Shown here: positions 8,441 through 16,440 of the stretch, in pieces
Position numbering within the stretch: position 1 is the stretch's first letter
Layout: every line of letters starts with the position of its first letter
The notes under the pieces: generated by a model
What the model saw: only the letters and a program-made list of their open reading frames with translations
Told to the model about the DNA's origin: nothing
The model's database searches: none
Program-made: the position numbers and the translations under genes
Assembly: GCF_000495815.1 (NCBI RefSeq)
Contig: NZ_AWGE01000005.1
Coordinates: 124,001 to 188,000, forward strand
Direction: 5' to 3'
DNA length: 64,000 nucleotides
Source of the DNA: Asticcacaulis sp. AC466
GTDB lineage: Bacteria > Pseudomonadota > Alphaproteobacteria > Caulobacterales > Caulobacteraceae

Positions 8441-9727
8441 ATGCCGACACCGGGACAATCGTCTGGACAATCTTCCGCAGGGACGGCGCTTGAGACCACG
8501 CCCTGGGGCTCTGTTTTCATGTTTTGCGGTCTTTTCGCCATCTTTGGCTTTGTGACCTGGCTCAACGGGCCGCTGATCACCTTCTCCAAACTGGCCTTTT
8601 CGTTAAGTGACGTCGAAGCCTTCCTGGTGCCGTCTGTTTTTTATCTCTCCTATTTCTTCCTCGCCCTGCCTTCGGCCTTTATCCTGCGGAAAACCGGCAT
8701 GAAGACCGGCATGGCGCTAGGCCTATTGGCCATGGCCATCGGCGCCGCCGGCTTTGGCCAGTTCGCTTCCATGCGTCTATTCCCGCCGACGCTCGTTTCG
8801 CTGTTTGTTATTGGTGCCGGCCTGTCCCTGCTGCAAACAGCTTCCAACCCCTATATTTCCGTCCTGGGGCCGATCGAATCCGGGGCGCAACGCATCGCCC
8901 TGCTCGGCATCTTCAACAAGCTGGCAGGAGCGGCCGCCCCGGTACTTATCGGCACATTTATTCTCAATGGTATCGGTCATATGCAGGCCCAGGTCGATGC
9001 TGCCCCGACCACAGCCGCGCGCGATCTCTTGCTCGACGCTTTTGCCGCTCGTATCCATCTGCCGTACCTTTTGATGGGCGCGTTCCTGGCCGTCATTGCT
9101 GTCTTGGTCTATAAATCGCCCTTGCCCAATATCAGTGATGACGCCAACCCCGGATCGGGCAAGAGCTTTGTCGCCGCCATTCCGCAGATGTTTTTCGGCT
9201 TCCTGGCCATCTTTTTCTATGTGGGCGTCGAGGTCATGGCCGGTGACGCCGTCGGCACCTATGGCAATGGCTTCAATCTGCCGCTTGACCAGACCAAGTT
9301 CTTCACCAGCTTCACCATGGTGACGATGCTGATCGGATACCTCTGCGGCCTGGTGGCCATTCCGCGGTTTACCAGCCAGGAAAAATATCTCACCTTCTCG
9401 GCCGTGCTCGGTATTCTGTTTAGTGTCGGCGCTTTTCTCACCAAGGGCTATACCTCGGTGGCCTTTGTCTGGGCGCTTGGCTTTGCCAATGCCATGATGT
9501 GGCCGGCTATTTTCCCGCTGGGTATCCGCGGTCTGGGCAAGCTGACCGAGTTCGGGGCGGCCTTTCTCGTGATGGGTATCATTGGCGGCGCCGTGATTCC
9601 GCAACTGTTTGCCCATTTCAAGGACCAGTACGGTTTCCAGCTCGTCTTTCTTTGTCTGATGGTCCCGGCCTACCTATACATTTTCCTCTTCGGTTTGTTT
9701 GCGGCACGGCTGGCCAAGCGGGGCTAA
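8441..9727 (+). CDS. FucP/GluP-type MFS transporter (428 aa)
   Basis: Inner-membrane proton-coupled symporter of the fucose/glucose-galactose permease family, with about 12 hydrophobic segments. Family-like stretches include FGFVTWLNGPLI, LSYFFLALPSAFILRK and LLQTASNPYISVLGP. AGGGAAG lies before the ATG. It is the last structural gene of the operon and would carry the substrate released in the periplasm into the cytoplasm. FucP relatives include permeases for fucose, glucose/galactose and N-acetylglucosamine, so the transported compound may contain a sugar even though the enzymes look like amino-acid enzymes. Confidence 0.85.
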   Translation: MPTPGQSSGQSSAGTALETTPWGSVFMFCGLFAIFGFVTWLNGPLITFSKLAFSLSDVEAFLVPSVFYLSYFFLALPSAFILRKTGMKTGMALGLLAMAIGAAGFGQFASMRLFPPTLVSLFVIGAGLSLLQTASNPYISVLGPIESGAQRIALLGIFNKLAGAAAPVLIGTFILNGIGHMQAQVDAAPTTAARDLLLDAFAARIHLPYLLMGAFLAVIAVLVYKSPLPNISDDANPGSGKSFVAAIPQMFFGFLAIFFYVGVEVMAGDAVGTYGNGFNLPLDQTKFFTSFTMVTMLIGYLCGLVAIPRFTSQEKYLTFSAVLGILFSVGAFLTKGYTSVAFVWALGFANAMMWPAIFPLGIRGLGKLTEFGAAFLVMGIIGGAVIPQLFAHFKDQYGFQLVFLCLMVPAYLYIFLFGLFAARLAKRG

Positions 9728-9732
9728 CAGTC

Positions 9733-9763
9733 TGTTGTAAAAGAATGTAATTTTGCTACAACA
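9733..9763. promoter_or_regulatory. Operator before the RpiR gene
   Basis: TGTAA-TTTTG-CTACA at 9746-9760 is a near-palindrome matching the operator seen at 264, 3281 and 12641. An outer repeat, TGTTGTA/TACAACA, spans 9733-9763. It ends 6 bp before the regulator's start codon, which fits autoregulation. Confidence 0.55.
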
Positions 9764-9769
9764 AACAGC

Positions 9770-10657
9770 ATGACCGTATTGAATGACATCCTCACGACCA
9801 TTCGTGATCGCGCCCCGCATGAAGATGGCGTAAATCTGAAAATAGGCGAAGAGATCCTGCGCGATCCGGCGGCGGTCGTTGATGTCAGTATAAAAAGCTT
9901 TGCGAACCGCATTGGGGTCAGTGAGCCGTCGGTCATACGCTATTGCCGGTCAATAGGCTGCGAGGGCTTCAAGGAGTTTAAAAAGTATCTCGCTCAATCT
10001 CTCGTTCTGGAACAAAAATTCTCCAAGGCGACGGCGGCAGAAGCGGGCGGCGACGCGGGATCGCAAGGCGGCGATGAGCGGTTTGACCGCCTCAGCACCA
10101 GTGTCGCGATCGCCTTAAGATCGGTAAGTGAAACCGAGCATTTTGAGCAAATCGACGCTGCCGCGAAAGTGGTGATGGCCTCATCCATGATCGCCGCCTT
10201 TGGCGTCGGCGGCAGTTCGGCCGTCCTGGCAATGGAAGCGCAAAATCGCTTTTTCCGATTGGGACTTCGCGCGGTCGCCCACGTGGACAGCTATATGCAG
10301 CGGATGACCGCCGCGACCCTCAAAAAAGGGGACTGCGTTCTTATTATATCGTCAACAGGGCAACCTGAAACCCTTGCGGAAAGCGCCCGAATTGCCCGCA
10401 GCTATGGTGCAACCTGCATTGCCATGGCGCCGCTGAACAGTCCGTTGGCTGGCGTCGTCGATATCCTCATCCCCATAGAACTGGCGACCGATATTCCGTA
10501 CCACCAACCCAATCCGGTCAGGTTTGCACAATTGTTTATGCTCGACTGCATCGCCGACCGTGTAGCGCTCATGATCGGCAAGCCGGCAAGTGAGACGCTC
10601 CGGCGCGTCTCTTCTGCCGTCTCGCTTCAGCAACACTATCTGCCTACGGGTGATTAA
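9770..10657 (+). CDS. MurR/RpiR-family transcriptional regulator (295 aa)
   Basis: The N-terminal RpiR helix-turn-helix (about 30-75) contains KSFANRIGVSEPSVIRYCR. A C-terminal SIS sugar-phosphate-binding domain (about 125-255) contains FGVGGSSAVLAMEAQNRF and VLIISSTGQPETL. RpiR proteins usually sense phosphorylated sugars or related acids. The gene follows the operon by 42 bp and carries its own operator copy. It probably represses the TBDRs, the RidA operon and the glycosidase at 10644-12626, and binding of a pathway intermediate would release it. Its last 14 bp overlap the convergent glycosidase gene. Confidence 0.9.
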   Translation: MTVLNDILTTIRDRAPHEDGVNLKIGEEILRDPAAVVDVSIKSFANRIGVSEPSVIRYCRSIGCEGFKEFKKYLAQSLVLEQKFSKATAAEAGGDAGSQGGDERFDRLSTSVAIALRSVSETEHFEQIDAAAKVVMASSMIAAFGVGGSSAVLAMEAQNRFFRLGLRAVAHVDSYMQRMTAATLKKGDCVLIISSTGQPETLAESARIARSYGATCIAMAPLNSPLAGVVDILIPIELATDIPYHQPNPVRFAQLFMLDCIADRVALMIGKPASETLRRVSSAVSLQQHYLPTGD

Positions 10658-12626
10658 CCGGCGTCAGTTCGAGCGTTTTCACCTCAAATGGCTTAAGATG
10701 AAGCGTGACGGGCTGTCCTGCAGATAGGGTTATATTCGGCGCCTTGGCGCCTTGCCACGGTGCGTGAGCGGTGTAGACCTTGGCCGCATCCGCAGGCAAT
10801 TCCAGCGCAAGGCCGATGTCGAGAGCAAAGTCCTGGCTCTTGTCAGAAGGATTGCGCAGGGTGATGATGCCCTTGTGCGGTGCCCAGGCGGCCCAACCAT
10901 AGACCTCTAGGCGACCCGGGTCGCCGCCAATCCAGTGGGTGTCCTTTAGAACCTCGGCATTCGCCCGGGACCATTTCGCACCTTCCGCAAGAACATCCCA
11001 GTCAGACGCGGATAGTAAAGACGGTGTAATATACATTTCCTGCAAGGCCGTACCGCTGCCGAAATAGGAACGCACCTCGTCGCCAAATTCGTGTTTTGGG
11101 TCCGTATCCAGGCCCGACGCGTGCTGCGCGTAAATAATGCCGTGCAGCATGACGGAGTTCAATGGAAACAGGGGACCGCCGATTACAATATTTTCGTATT
11201 CTTCGCGATCGCGATAGGTCATCCAGCGCTGACGTGGCGTGCCAACGCCGGTAAAGGCGTGATCCTGACCGCCGCGCCAGATCGAATCGGCATAGCGCAA
11301 CCAGGCTGGCGAGGGGTATGTACCGGTCGTGACATTGATGAAAAGATCCGGTTGCGCGGCACGCAAATCATCGATCAGGTGAATCGCGGCGTCGAAATCA
11401 CTATTGAACCGGCTGCCGGGAAACACCTTGTCTGCATTGCCGGTACCGTCCAATTTGAACTGGTTGACACCTTGCCGCGTCACCAGGTCTAAGGTCGCTT
11501 TGCGGAAATTGTCGTAGTATTTCGGTCCTGAAAGGGCAAAGCCGCCCTCGACGATCTCGTAGCCGGTGGTTTTGCCCTGAGCGACACGCGCCGCCTTGCC
11601 CGTATTATAGCCGCCCCACGGCGATAGCCACACACCGGGTGCTGCGCCATACTTGGCGGCGGCATCGCGCAAGGGGATGAAGCCACCCGGGAAGGCTTTG
11701 CTGAAGTTCCAACTGCCCGACAGGTCGTCCCATCCATCATCAAACAGGAAGGAGTCCAGTTTCACGCCGCGTTTGACGGCCAGTTCGTTTCCGAAGGCAT
11801 GGATACGGTCCAGCGCGTCGGACTCGGTGTAGGCAGAATCATACCCGATATCGTACCAGGAATTATAATGCAGGAAGGTGCGATAGGGATGGGCGCGTTC
11901 GGCTTCGATATAGCCGAGAAAGTCCCGGCGCAATTGGCCGGGCGCACTTACACCCATCACCGCGGAAATTGTCAGGCTCTGGCCCTTACGCAATGGCAGA
12001 GCGCTATCGAGCCAGACGGAAACCTTATCTTCTTCGACTATGGCCCGACTGTTGGCCAGCGGGTTTTCGAACATGATATAGTCATTGCCGGCAACGATCG
12101 GGGAGCCCGCCACCTTGCCCGAAACCTCGGCACCTGGCGCAATTGTTTCCAGCAGACTCACCTTGGGAATCAGCTCGTCCTGGGTCAGGGCGGTGATGGT
12201 TACGACTTCACGCAGATATTTGGCATTTTCAGGCTGCACCAATCGCCAATCGATACGCAACCGGCCGCCCTGAGTGGTGAATGTCCCCTGGACCTGTTGC
12301 TGAGGCCGCGTCTCTGACAGCCGCGACGCTTTTGAATTGCCCGGTACGGTTACCGCCCGCAGAGGGCCGTCCAACTGAAGATCGGATAATGTCACCGTCG
12401 AACCGTCGCTTAGCGAGAGCGAAAATGGGGAGGCGACGCTTAAGGTTCTCCCGGTCAGCTTGTCGATAAACCGAACATCTGAGACGCGATTGTCACGGAT
12501 CGCCCATGTCAGGCCGCTGGTGGCATTGCCAAGGGATTGTACAGGTTCTTCAGCAGCGGCGGCTCTTATTAAGGTGGCCGCCGAAAGGATTGCCAAGACA
12601 GAGGCACAGACGTTTCGCACTGACAT
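10644..12626 (-). CDS. Secreted clan GH-D glycosidase, GH36/GH27-like (660 aa)
   Basis: A secreted or periplasmic protein with a signal peptide at about 1-26. An N-terminal beta-sandwich (about 30-235) precedes a TIM barrel with HYNSWYDIGY (253-262), LFDDGWDD (294-301) and QFKLDGTGN, whose D393 fits the clan GH-D nucleophile. SIWRGGQD (448-455) supplies the probable acid/base Asp. A C-terminal beta domain follows. Such proteins act on alpha-galactosides or alpha-N-acetylgalactosaminides, and some relatives carry the misleading label 'enterotoxin'. A perfect copy of the RpiR-type operator stands 15 bp before its start, tying it to the neighbouring regulon. Exact family and linkage specificity are uncertain. 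Confidence 0.78.
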   Translation of the reverse strand: MSVRNVCASVLAILSAATLIRAAAAEEPVQSLGNATSGLTWAIRDNRVSDVRFIDKLTGRTLSVASPFSLSLSDGSTVTLSDLQLDGPLRAVTVPGNSKASRLSETRPQQQVQGTFTTQGGRLRIDWRLVQPENAKYLREVVTITALTQDELIPKVSLLETIAPGAEVSGKVAGSPIVAGNDYIMFENPLANSRAIVEEDKVSVWLDSALPLRKGQSLTISAVMGVSAPGQLRRDFLGYIEAERAHPYRTFLHYNSWYDIGYDSAYTESDALDRIHAFGNELAVKRGVKLDSFLFDDGWDDLSGSWNFSKAFPGGFIPLRDAAAKYGAAPGVWLSPWGGYNTGKAARVAQGKTTGYEIVEGGFALSGPKYYDNFRKATLDLVTRQGVNQFKLDGTGNADKVFPGSRFNSDFDAAIHLIDDLRAAQPDLFINVTTGTYPSPAWLRYADSIWRGGQDHAFTGVGTPRQRWMTYRDREEYENIVIGGPLFPLNSVMLHGIIYAQHASGLDTDPKHEFGDEVRSYFGSGTALQEMYITPSLLSASDWDVLAEGAKWSRANAEVLKDTHWIGGDPGRLEVYGWAAWAPHKGIITLRNPSDKSQDFALDIGLALELPADAAKVYTAHAPWQGAKAPNITLSAGQPVTLHLKPFEVKTLELTPVNHP

Positions 12627-12640
12627 GCAAGTCTCCGTAT

Positions 12641-12657
12641 ATGTAGCGTTGCTACAT
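12641..12657. promoter_or_regulatory. RpiR-type operator before the glycosidase
   Basis: ATGTAG-CGTTG-CTACAT is a perfect inverted repeat with a 5-bp spacer. Read on the minus strand, the order is TTGACA (complement of 12683-12688), a TGTAG half-site (complement of 12666-12670), this repeat, then the glycosidase ATG. The TBDR at 313 and the RidA operon show the same order. Confidence 0.65.
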
Positions 12658-12831
12658 AATATGCGCTACAGTTTTCGGGTAATGTCAATTCCTAAATGCG
12701 GCATATCGCAGCTTGGTCCGTGCCGGTTGGTCGTCGAGTCGGCGTTCTGCATACCGCCCCGCCCCAAGTTGCCGATCTGCAACACACCTGGTCAAATTGT
12801 AATATAATTATAACCAAAATTTAACAGGGGT

Positions 12832-12876
12832 TTGACATCTGTAGTGAATGTAGCATTATTAATGTAGTCTATGTAG
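12832..12876 (+). promoter_or_regulatory. Promoter with four TGTAG direct half-sites before TBDR 2
   Basis: TTGACA at 12832-12837 is followed by TGTAG at 12840, 12849, 12863 and 12872, arranged as two pairs 9 bp apart. The half-sites are those of the RpiR-type operator but in direct rather than inverted order. A -10 element would fall near 12854-12860. Control by the same regulator is likely but less certain than for the inverted copies. Confidence 0.45.
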
Positions 12877-12910
12877 CCATGGCAACAACAAGAAGAAGGG
12901 GTGAAAAAGG

Positions 12911-15900
12911 ATGAATATCTCTAAGAAACAATGCGGTATATCGCGAGCTGCACTTGCGTTCGCGCTGCTTTGCGGATTTTCAGGGACGGCGGGGCAGGCG
13001 CTTGCCGGTCCTCAGGATTCCAAAGTTACCGCAGATGCCAAGGCAGACGAGGCCGATAAGACGCTAGACACGACCGTCGTCGTTGTCGGCTCACGACAAG
13101 CCCTCAAAACGGCCCAACAAACCAAGAAGTCAGCTGACACGGTCGTCGACTCGATCACCGCTACAGATATTGGCGCCTTTCCAGACAAATCGGTTGCCGA
13201 GGCGCTGCAACGGGTGCCGGGTGTGACCGTCATGCGGTCGGTCGCGGGCGGTGACGTGATGCACTTTCCGGCCGAACCGACGGGTGTCATTATTCGCGGT
13301 CTTCAGCAGGTTAAATCGGAATTCAATGGTCGCGACATCTTCAGCGCGGGGTCGGCCTCGGGTCTGAGCTGGGAGGATATCTCACCTGAAATGCTGTCGG
13401 GAGTCGACACGTATAAGAACCTCACCGCGGATATGCTGGAAGGTGGGGTTGCGGGGACGGTCAATCTGAAAACGCGGCTCCCCTTCGATCAGAAAGGCCA
13501 GTTGATCTCGGCGACTTTGGAGGCCGACTATGGTGATCTTAGCAAGAAATGGACGCCGAACGGGTCTGCGCTATATTCCAACCGCTGGCATACGGAGTTG
13601 GGGGACTTCGGCTTCCTGGCAGATATCGCCTATTCAAAAATCGAAACCACCAGCCAGGGCGCGATACTGCCGCGGATGATGCCGTTTGCGGCTGGCACCT
13701 ATACCAGTAACATGAACTTTATCCCATCGGGGATCAGTTACAACGACACGGTCTATGACCGTACGCGCAAAGGCGTCTCGCTGGCGGGCCAATGGGCCAG
13801 CACGGACAACCATTTCAAGGCGACGCTTCAATACAACAAGTCGACTTATGAAAACACCTGGAATGAAAATCAGTTGCTTAGCTACTGGGCTTGGGTTGAT
13901 CCCGCTACGACGAACGAGTCGACGGTCTGGACGGACGGATCGCTGATCGCACCACCCGATGCACCCGGCCTTGGCATCAATCAGGCGGGCGGCGGCACGC
14001 CGTTCACTTTCGGCGCCGATGGCTTATTCCAGAAGGGCGTTATAACCGCTTCCGCAGGGGGCTGGGGGTATGGCGCAATCGCTGACTGGGGTGCGGACCC
14101 GGTGTCCTATGCGGCGGGATCGACCGACCAGTACGGCACCTATAGCCAGTATGGTATCGACAAACCGGTCTATCAACCGTGCCTAAACTCAGGGGTTACG
14201 CACGCCAACCAGCCGTGCCGATTGGCGCCGTCTGTCAATCTGGCCACGCGCTACAGCACGGAAACCCGGACGGTCGAAGACACCGCGCTTAATTTTATCT
14301 GGACACCCACCGACCGGCTAAAACTGACCTTCGACGCCCAGCATGTCCTGTCGGTCAATACCCATTACGACATCACCTATCGTAACGGCACCTACGCCAA
14401 TCTGGCGGTCGATCTGACGGGTGATTTGCCAAGGCTGAACTTTGAACTGCCGTCCGGGTACAATGTGGTCGGCACGAATCCCTTGTCCGACTATCGCAAC
14501 TATTTCAATGAATCGATCATGGATCACCTTGAAGACAGCAAGGCCTCCATGAATGCCGTTCGGATCGATGCCGCCTATGCCTTCGACAATCCCTGGTTCA
14601 GCGAAATCAGAGCCGGTGTTCGTATGTCCGAACGTGACCAGCTCAACAAATGGTCGGCCTATAATTGGCAATCAATCTCCAGCAACTGGGGGGCCAATCC
14701 AGCCGATTCCTTCCACCTTGACGCCCCGGCGACGGCGAACTTCGCCGGCTACCCCGGCACGTACTGGCAGACGACCGCGTTCGGCACAGACGGCCTGCTG
14801 AAAGGCCTGATCGGGCAGAACACGTTTGTGACCATCAAGCCGGATTACCTCAAGGACATCAACTTGATGGAATCGACCTTCGGGATGACGGCCCAATCGG
14901 CGAACGGAAAGACCCCATCGTCCAACTGGGATCCGATCTGCATGCGCGCCGCCAATATCTCCGGCACCTGTTTCCAGCCGGGTGAAATCCTGAATGTAAA
15001 GCTGAAGCAGGATTCAGCCTATGTCATGGCCAAGTTCGGCGGTCCGGACGCCGTCGTATTCGGAGACATTACCCTGTCGGGGAATGTAGGTGTTCGCCTG
15101 GTTGAGACGAACCTGACCAGTGTCGGGGCTGTCAATTTCGCTGTTCCGTTCACCGGCGAGGAATTGACCTGCCTGCCGCTGAGCCCCGAACAGATCGCGG
15201 CCCTTGGCCCCAATCAATACGCAGTCTCGCCGGGGTGCCTGGCACAAAACTCCCTGGCGGATCAGTCTTTCTCGAACGGTGGTTATACCAGTTCGACGGT
15301 CAAGACCAAGCACACCTATACCCTTCCAAGCCTCAATCTGAGGTTCTCGCTGCCGGATGGCTGGATTGTACGGTTCGCCGCTTCGCGCGGCATGTATATG
15401 CCAGACATAGGTCTGCTCAAGAACTATACGACATTGCAGCGTAGCTACGTGCCGCAGTCGGCCATCGCCGTCGGCAATCCCAGCCTTGTTCTCAATAGTG
15501 CCGGCCAGCCAGTGAGCTATATTTATGGCTACTCCGGAAGCACGGGTAATCCGCGCTTGCGGGCAATCCAGGCGGATCAGTTCGATCTGTCGGTCGAACG
15601 CTACTTCGCTGAAGTCGGGTCGTTCAGCTTCGATATCTTTAGCAAAAAGTTCTACGATTACATTCAAAACGGTACGTTTGTGGTCCCCATGACCAATAAT
15701 GGCGTCACGCGCAACGTGGCTGTCAATGGTCCGGTGAACGGCGATGGTGCGAGTGTAAAGGGCTTTGAAGTGGCTTATCAGCGCTACTTCACCTTCCTGC
15801 CCAAGCCGTTCGACGGCCTAGGCATCCAGGCCAACTACACGCACCTGCACAATGAAGGCGTCAAGAACGCCAACCTGACGCTCGACACGGCGGATGGTTC

Positions 15901-16306
15901 CACCATTACGCGTTCAGCCCAGGAAGGCATGATCAATCCCGGGCGCCTGGAGCAGCTTTCAGATGATTCCTACAATCTGATCCTGATGTACGATAAGGGA
16001 CCGTTCGGCGCCCGGCTCGCCTATAACTGGCGGTCGAAATATGTCAATTCGGTCAATGACTGCTGCATCGGTTTCCCGGTTTGGAATGCAGCTGAAGGGT
16101 TCCTGGACGGGTCACTGCGCTATGCCCTCAACACCCATACAGAAATTGATCTGCAGGGCACCAACCTTCTCGATACCCGGCCGAAAATTTATCAGGAGGT
16201 TCTGGGACCAACGGCCGCAAACCCAAACCAGGCGCCTCTGTTCCTGCCGGCGGGGACGTTTGCGTTCGACCGTCGCATCCAGGTCAGCATACGCCTCAAG
16301 TACTAG
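12911..16306 (+). CDS. TonB-dependent receptor (1131 aa)
   Basis: Outer-membrane transporter with a signal peptide (about 1-32, cleaved after AGQALAG) and a TonB-box-like TTVVVVGSRQ. The plug contains ADTVVDSITATDIGAFPD and EALQRVPGVTV. A very large barrel ends in IQVSIRLKY. At 1131 residues it is at the long end for the family, as in receptors for glycans in Caulobacterales. GAAGGGG precedes the ATG. It heads a plus-strand group with a halogenase-like gene, a GH27 enzyme and a cupin-8 protein, a combination that recurs with TBDRs in glycan loci. A strong hairpin follows, so the receptor may be expressed above the downstream genes. Confidence 0.92.
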   Translation: MNISKKQCGISRAALAFALLCGFSGTAGQALAGPQDSKVTADAKADEADKTLDTTVVVVGSRQALKTAQQTKKSADTVVDSITATDIGAFPDKSVAEALQRVPGVTVMRSVAGGDVMHFPAEPTGVIIRGLQQVKSEFNGRDIFSAGSASGLSWEDISPEMLSGVDTYKNLTADMLEGGVAGTVNLKTRLPFDQKGQLISATLEADYGDLSKKWTPNGSALYSNRWHTELGDFGFLADIAYSKIETTSQGAILPRMMPFAAGTYTSNMNFIPSGISYNDTVYDRTRKGVSLAGQWASTDNHFKATLQYNKSTYENTWNENQLLSYWAWVDPATTNESTVWTDGSLIAPPDAPGLGINQAGGGTPFTFGADGLFQKGVITASAGGWGYGAIADWGADPVSYAAGSTDQYGTYSQYGIDKPVYQPCLNSGVTHANQPCRLAPSVNLATRYSTETRTVEDTALNFIWTPTDRLKLTFDAQHVLSVNTHYDITYRNGTYANLAVDLTGDLPRLNFELPSGYNVVGTNPLSDYRNYFNESIMDHLEDSKASMNAVRIDAAYAFDNPWFSEIRAGVRMSERDQLNKWSAYNWQSISSNWGANPADSFHLDAPATANFAGYPGTYWQTTAFGTDGLLKGLIGQNTFVTIKPDYLKDINLMESTFGMTAQSANGKTPSSNWDPICMRAANISGTCFQPGEILNVKLKQDSAYVMAKFGGPDAVVFGDITLSGNVGVRLVETNLTSVGAVNFAVPFTGEELTCLPLSPEQIAALGPNQYAVSPGCLAQNSLADQSFSNGGYTSSTVKTKHTYTLPSLNLRFSLPDGWIVRFAASRGMYMPDIGLLKNYTTLQRSYVPQSAIAVGNPSLVLNSAGQPVSYIYGYSGSTGNPRLRAIQADQFDLSVERYFAEVGSFSFDIFSKKFYDYIQNGTFVVPMTNNGVTRNVAVNGPVNGDGASVKGFEVAYQRYFTFLPKPFDGLGIQANYTHLHNEGVKNANLTLDTADGSTITRSAQEGMINPGRLEQLSDDSYNLILMYDKGPFGARLAYNWRSKYVNSVNDCCIGFPVWNAAEGFLDGSLRYALNTHTEIDLQGTNLLDTRPKIYQEVLGPTAANPNQAPLFLPAGTFAFDRRIQVSIRLKY

Positions 16307-16381
16307 CTCCCACCTGCGTCGGTGGGGGAAACCTTCTCCTGGTCTATGCCGCCTCCCTTTTCACGGCATGACCTAACTCAA

Positions 16382-16413
16382 GGCGCGCAGCGAATGTGCT
16401 GCGCGCCCCTTTT
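16382..16413 (+). terminator. Intrinsic terminator between TBDR 2 and the halogenase-like gene
   Basis: GGCGCGCAGC at 16382-16391 pairs perfectly with GCTGCGCGCC at 16398-16407, followed by CCTTTTCTT. A weaker CCCACC/GGTGGG hairpin lies at 16309-16326. Together they should reduce read-through from the receptor gene. Confidence 0.8.
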
Positions 16414-16440
16414 CTTCACAACGCTCCAGGGACACTGCCG

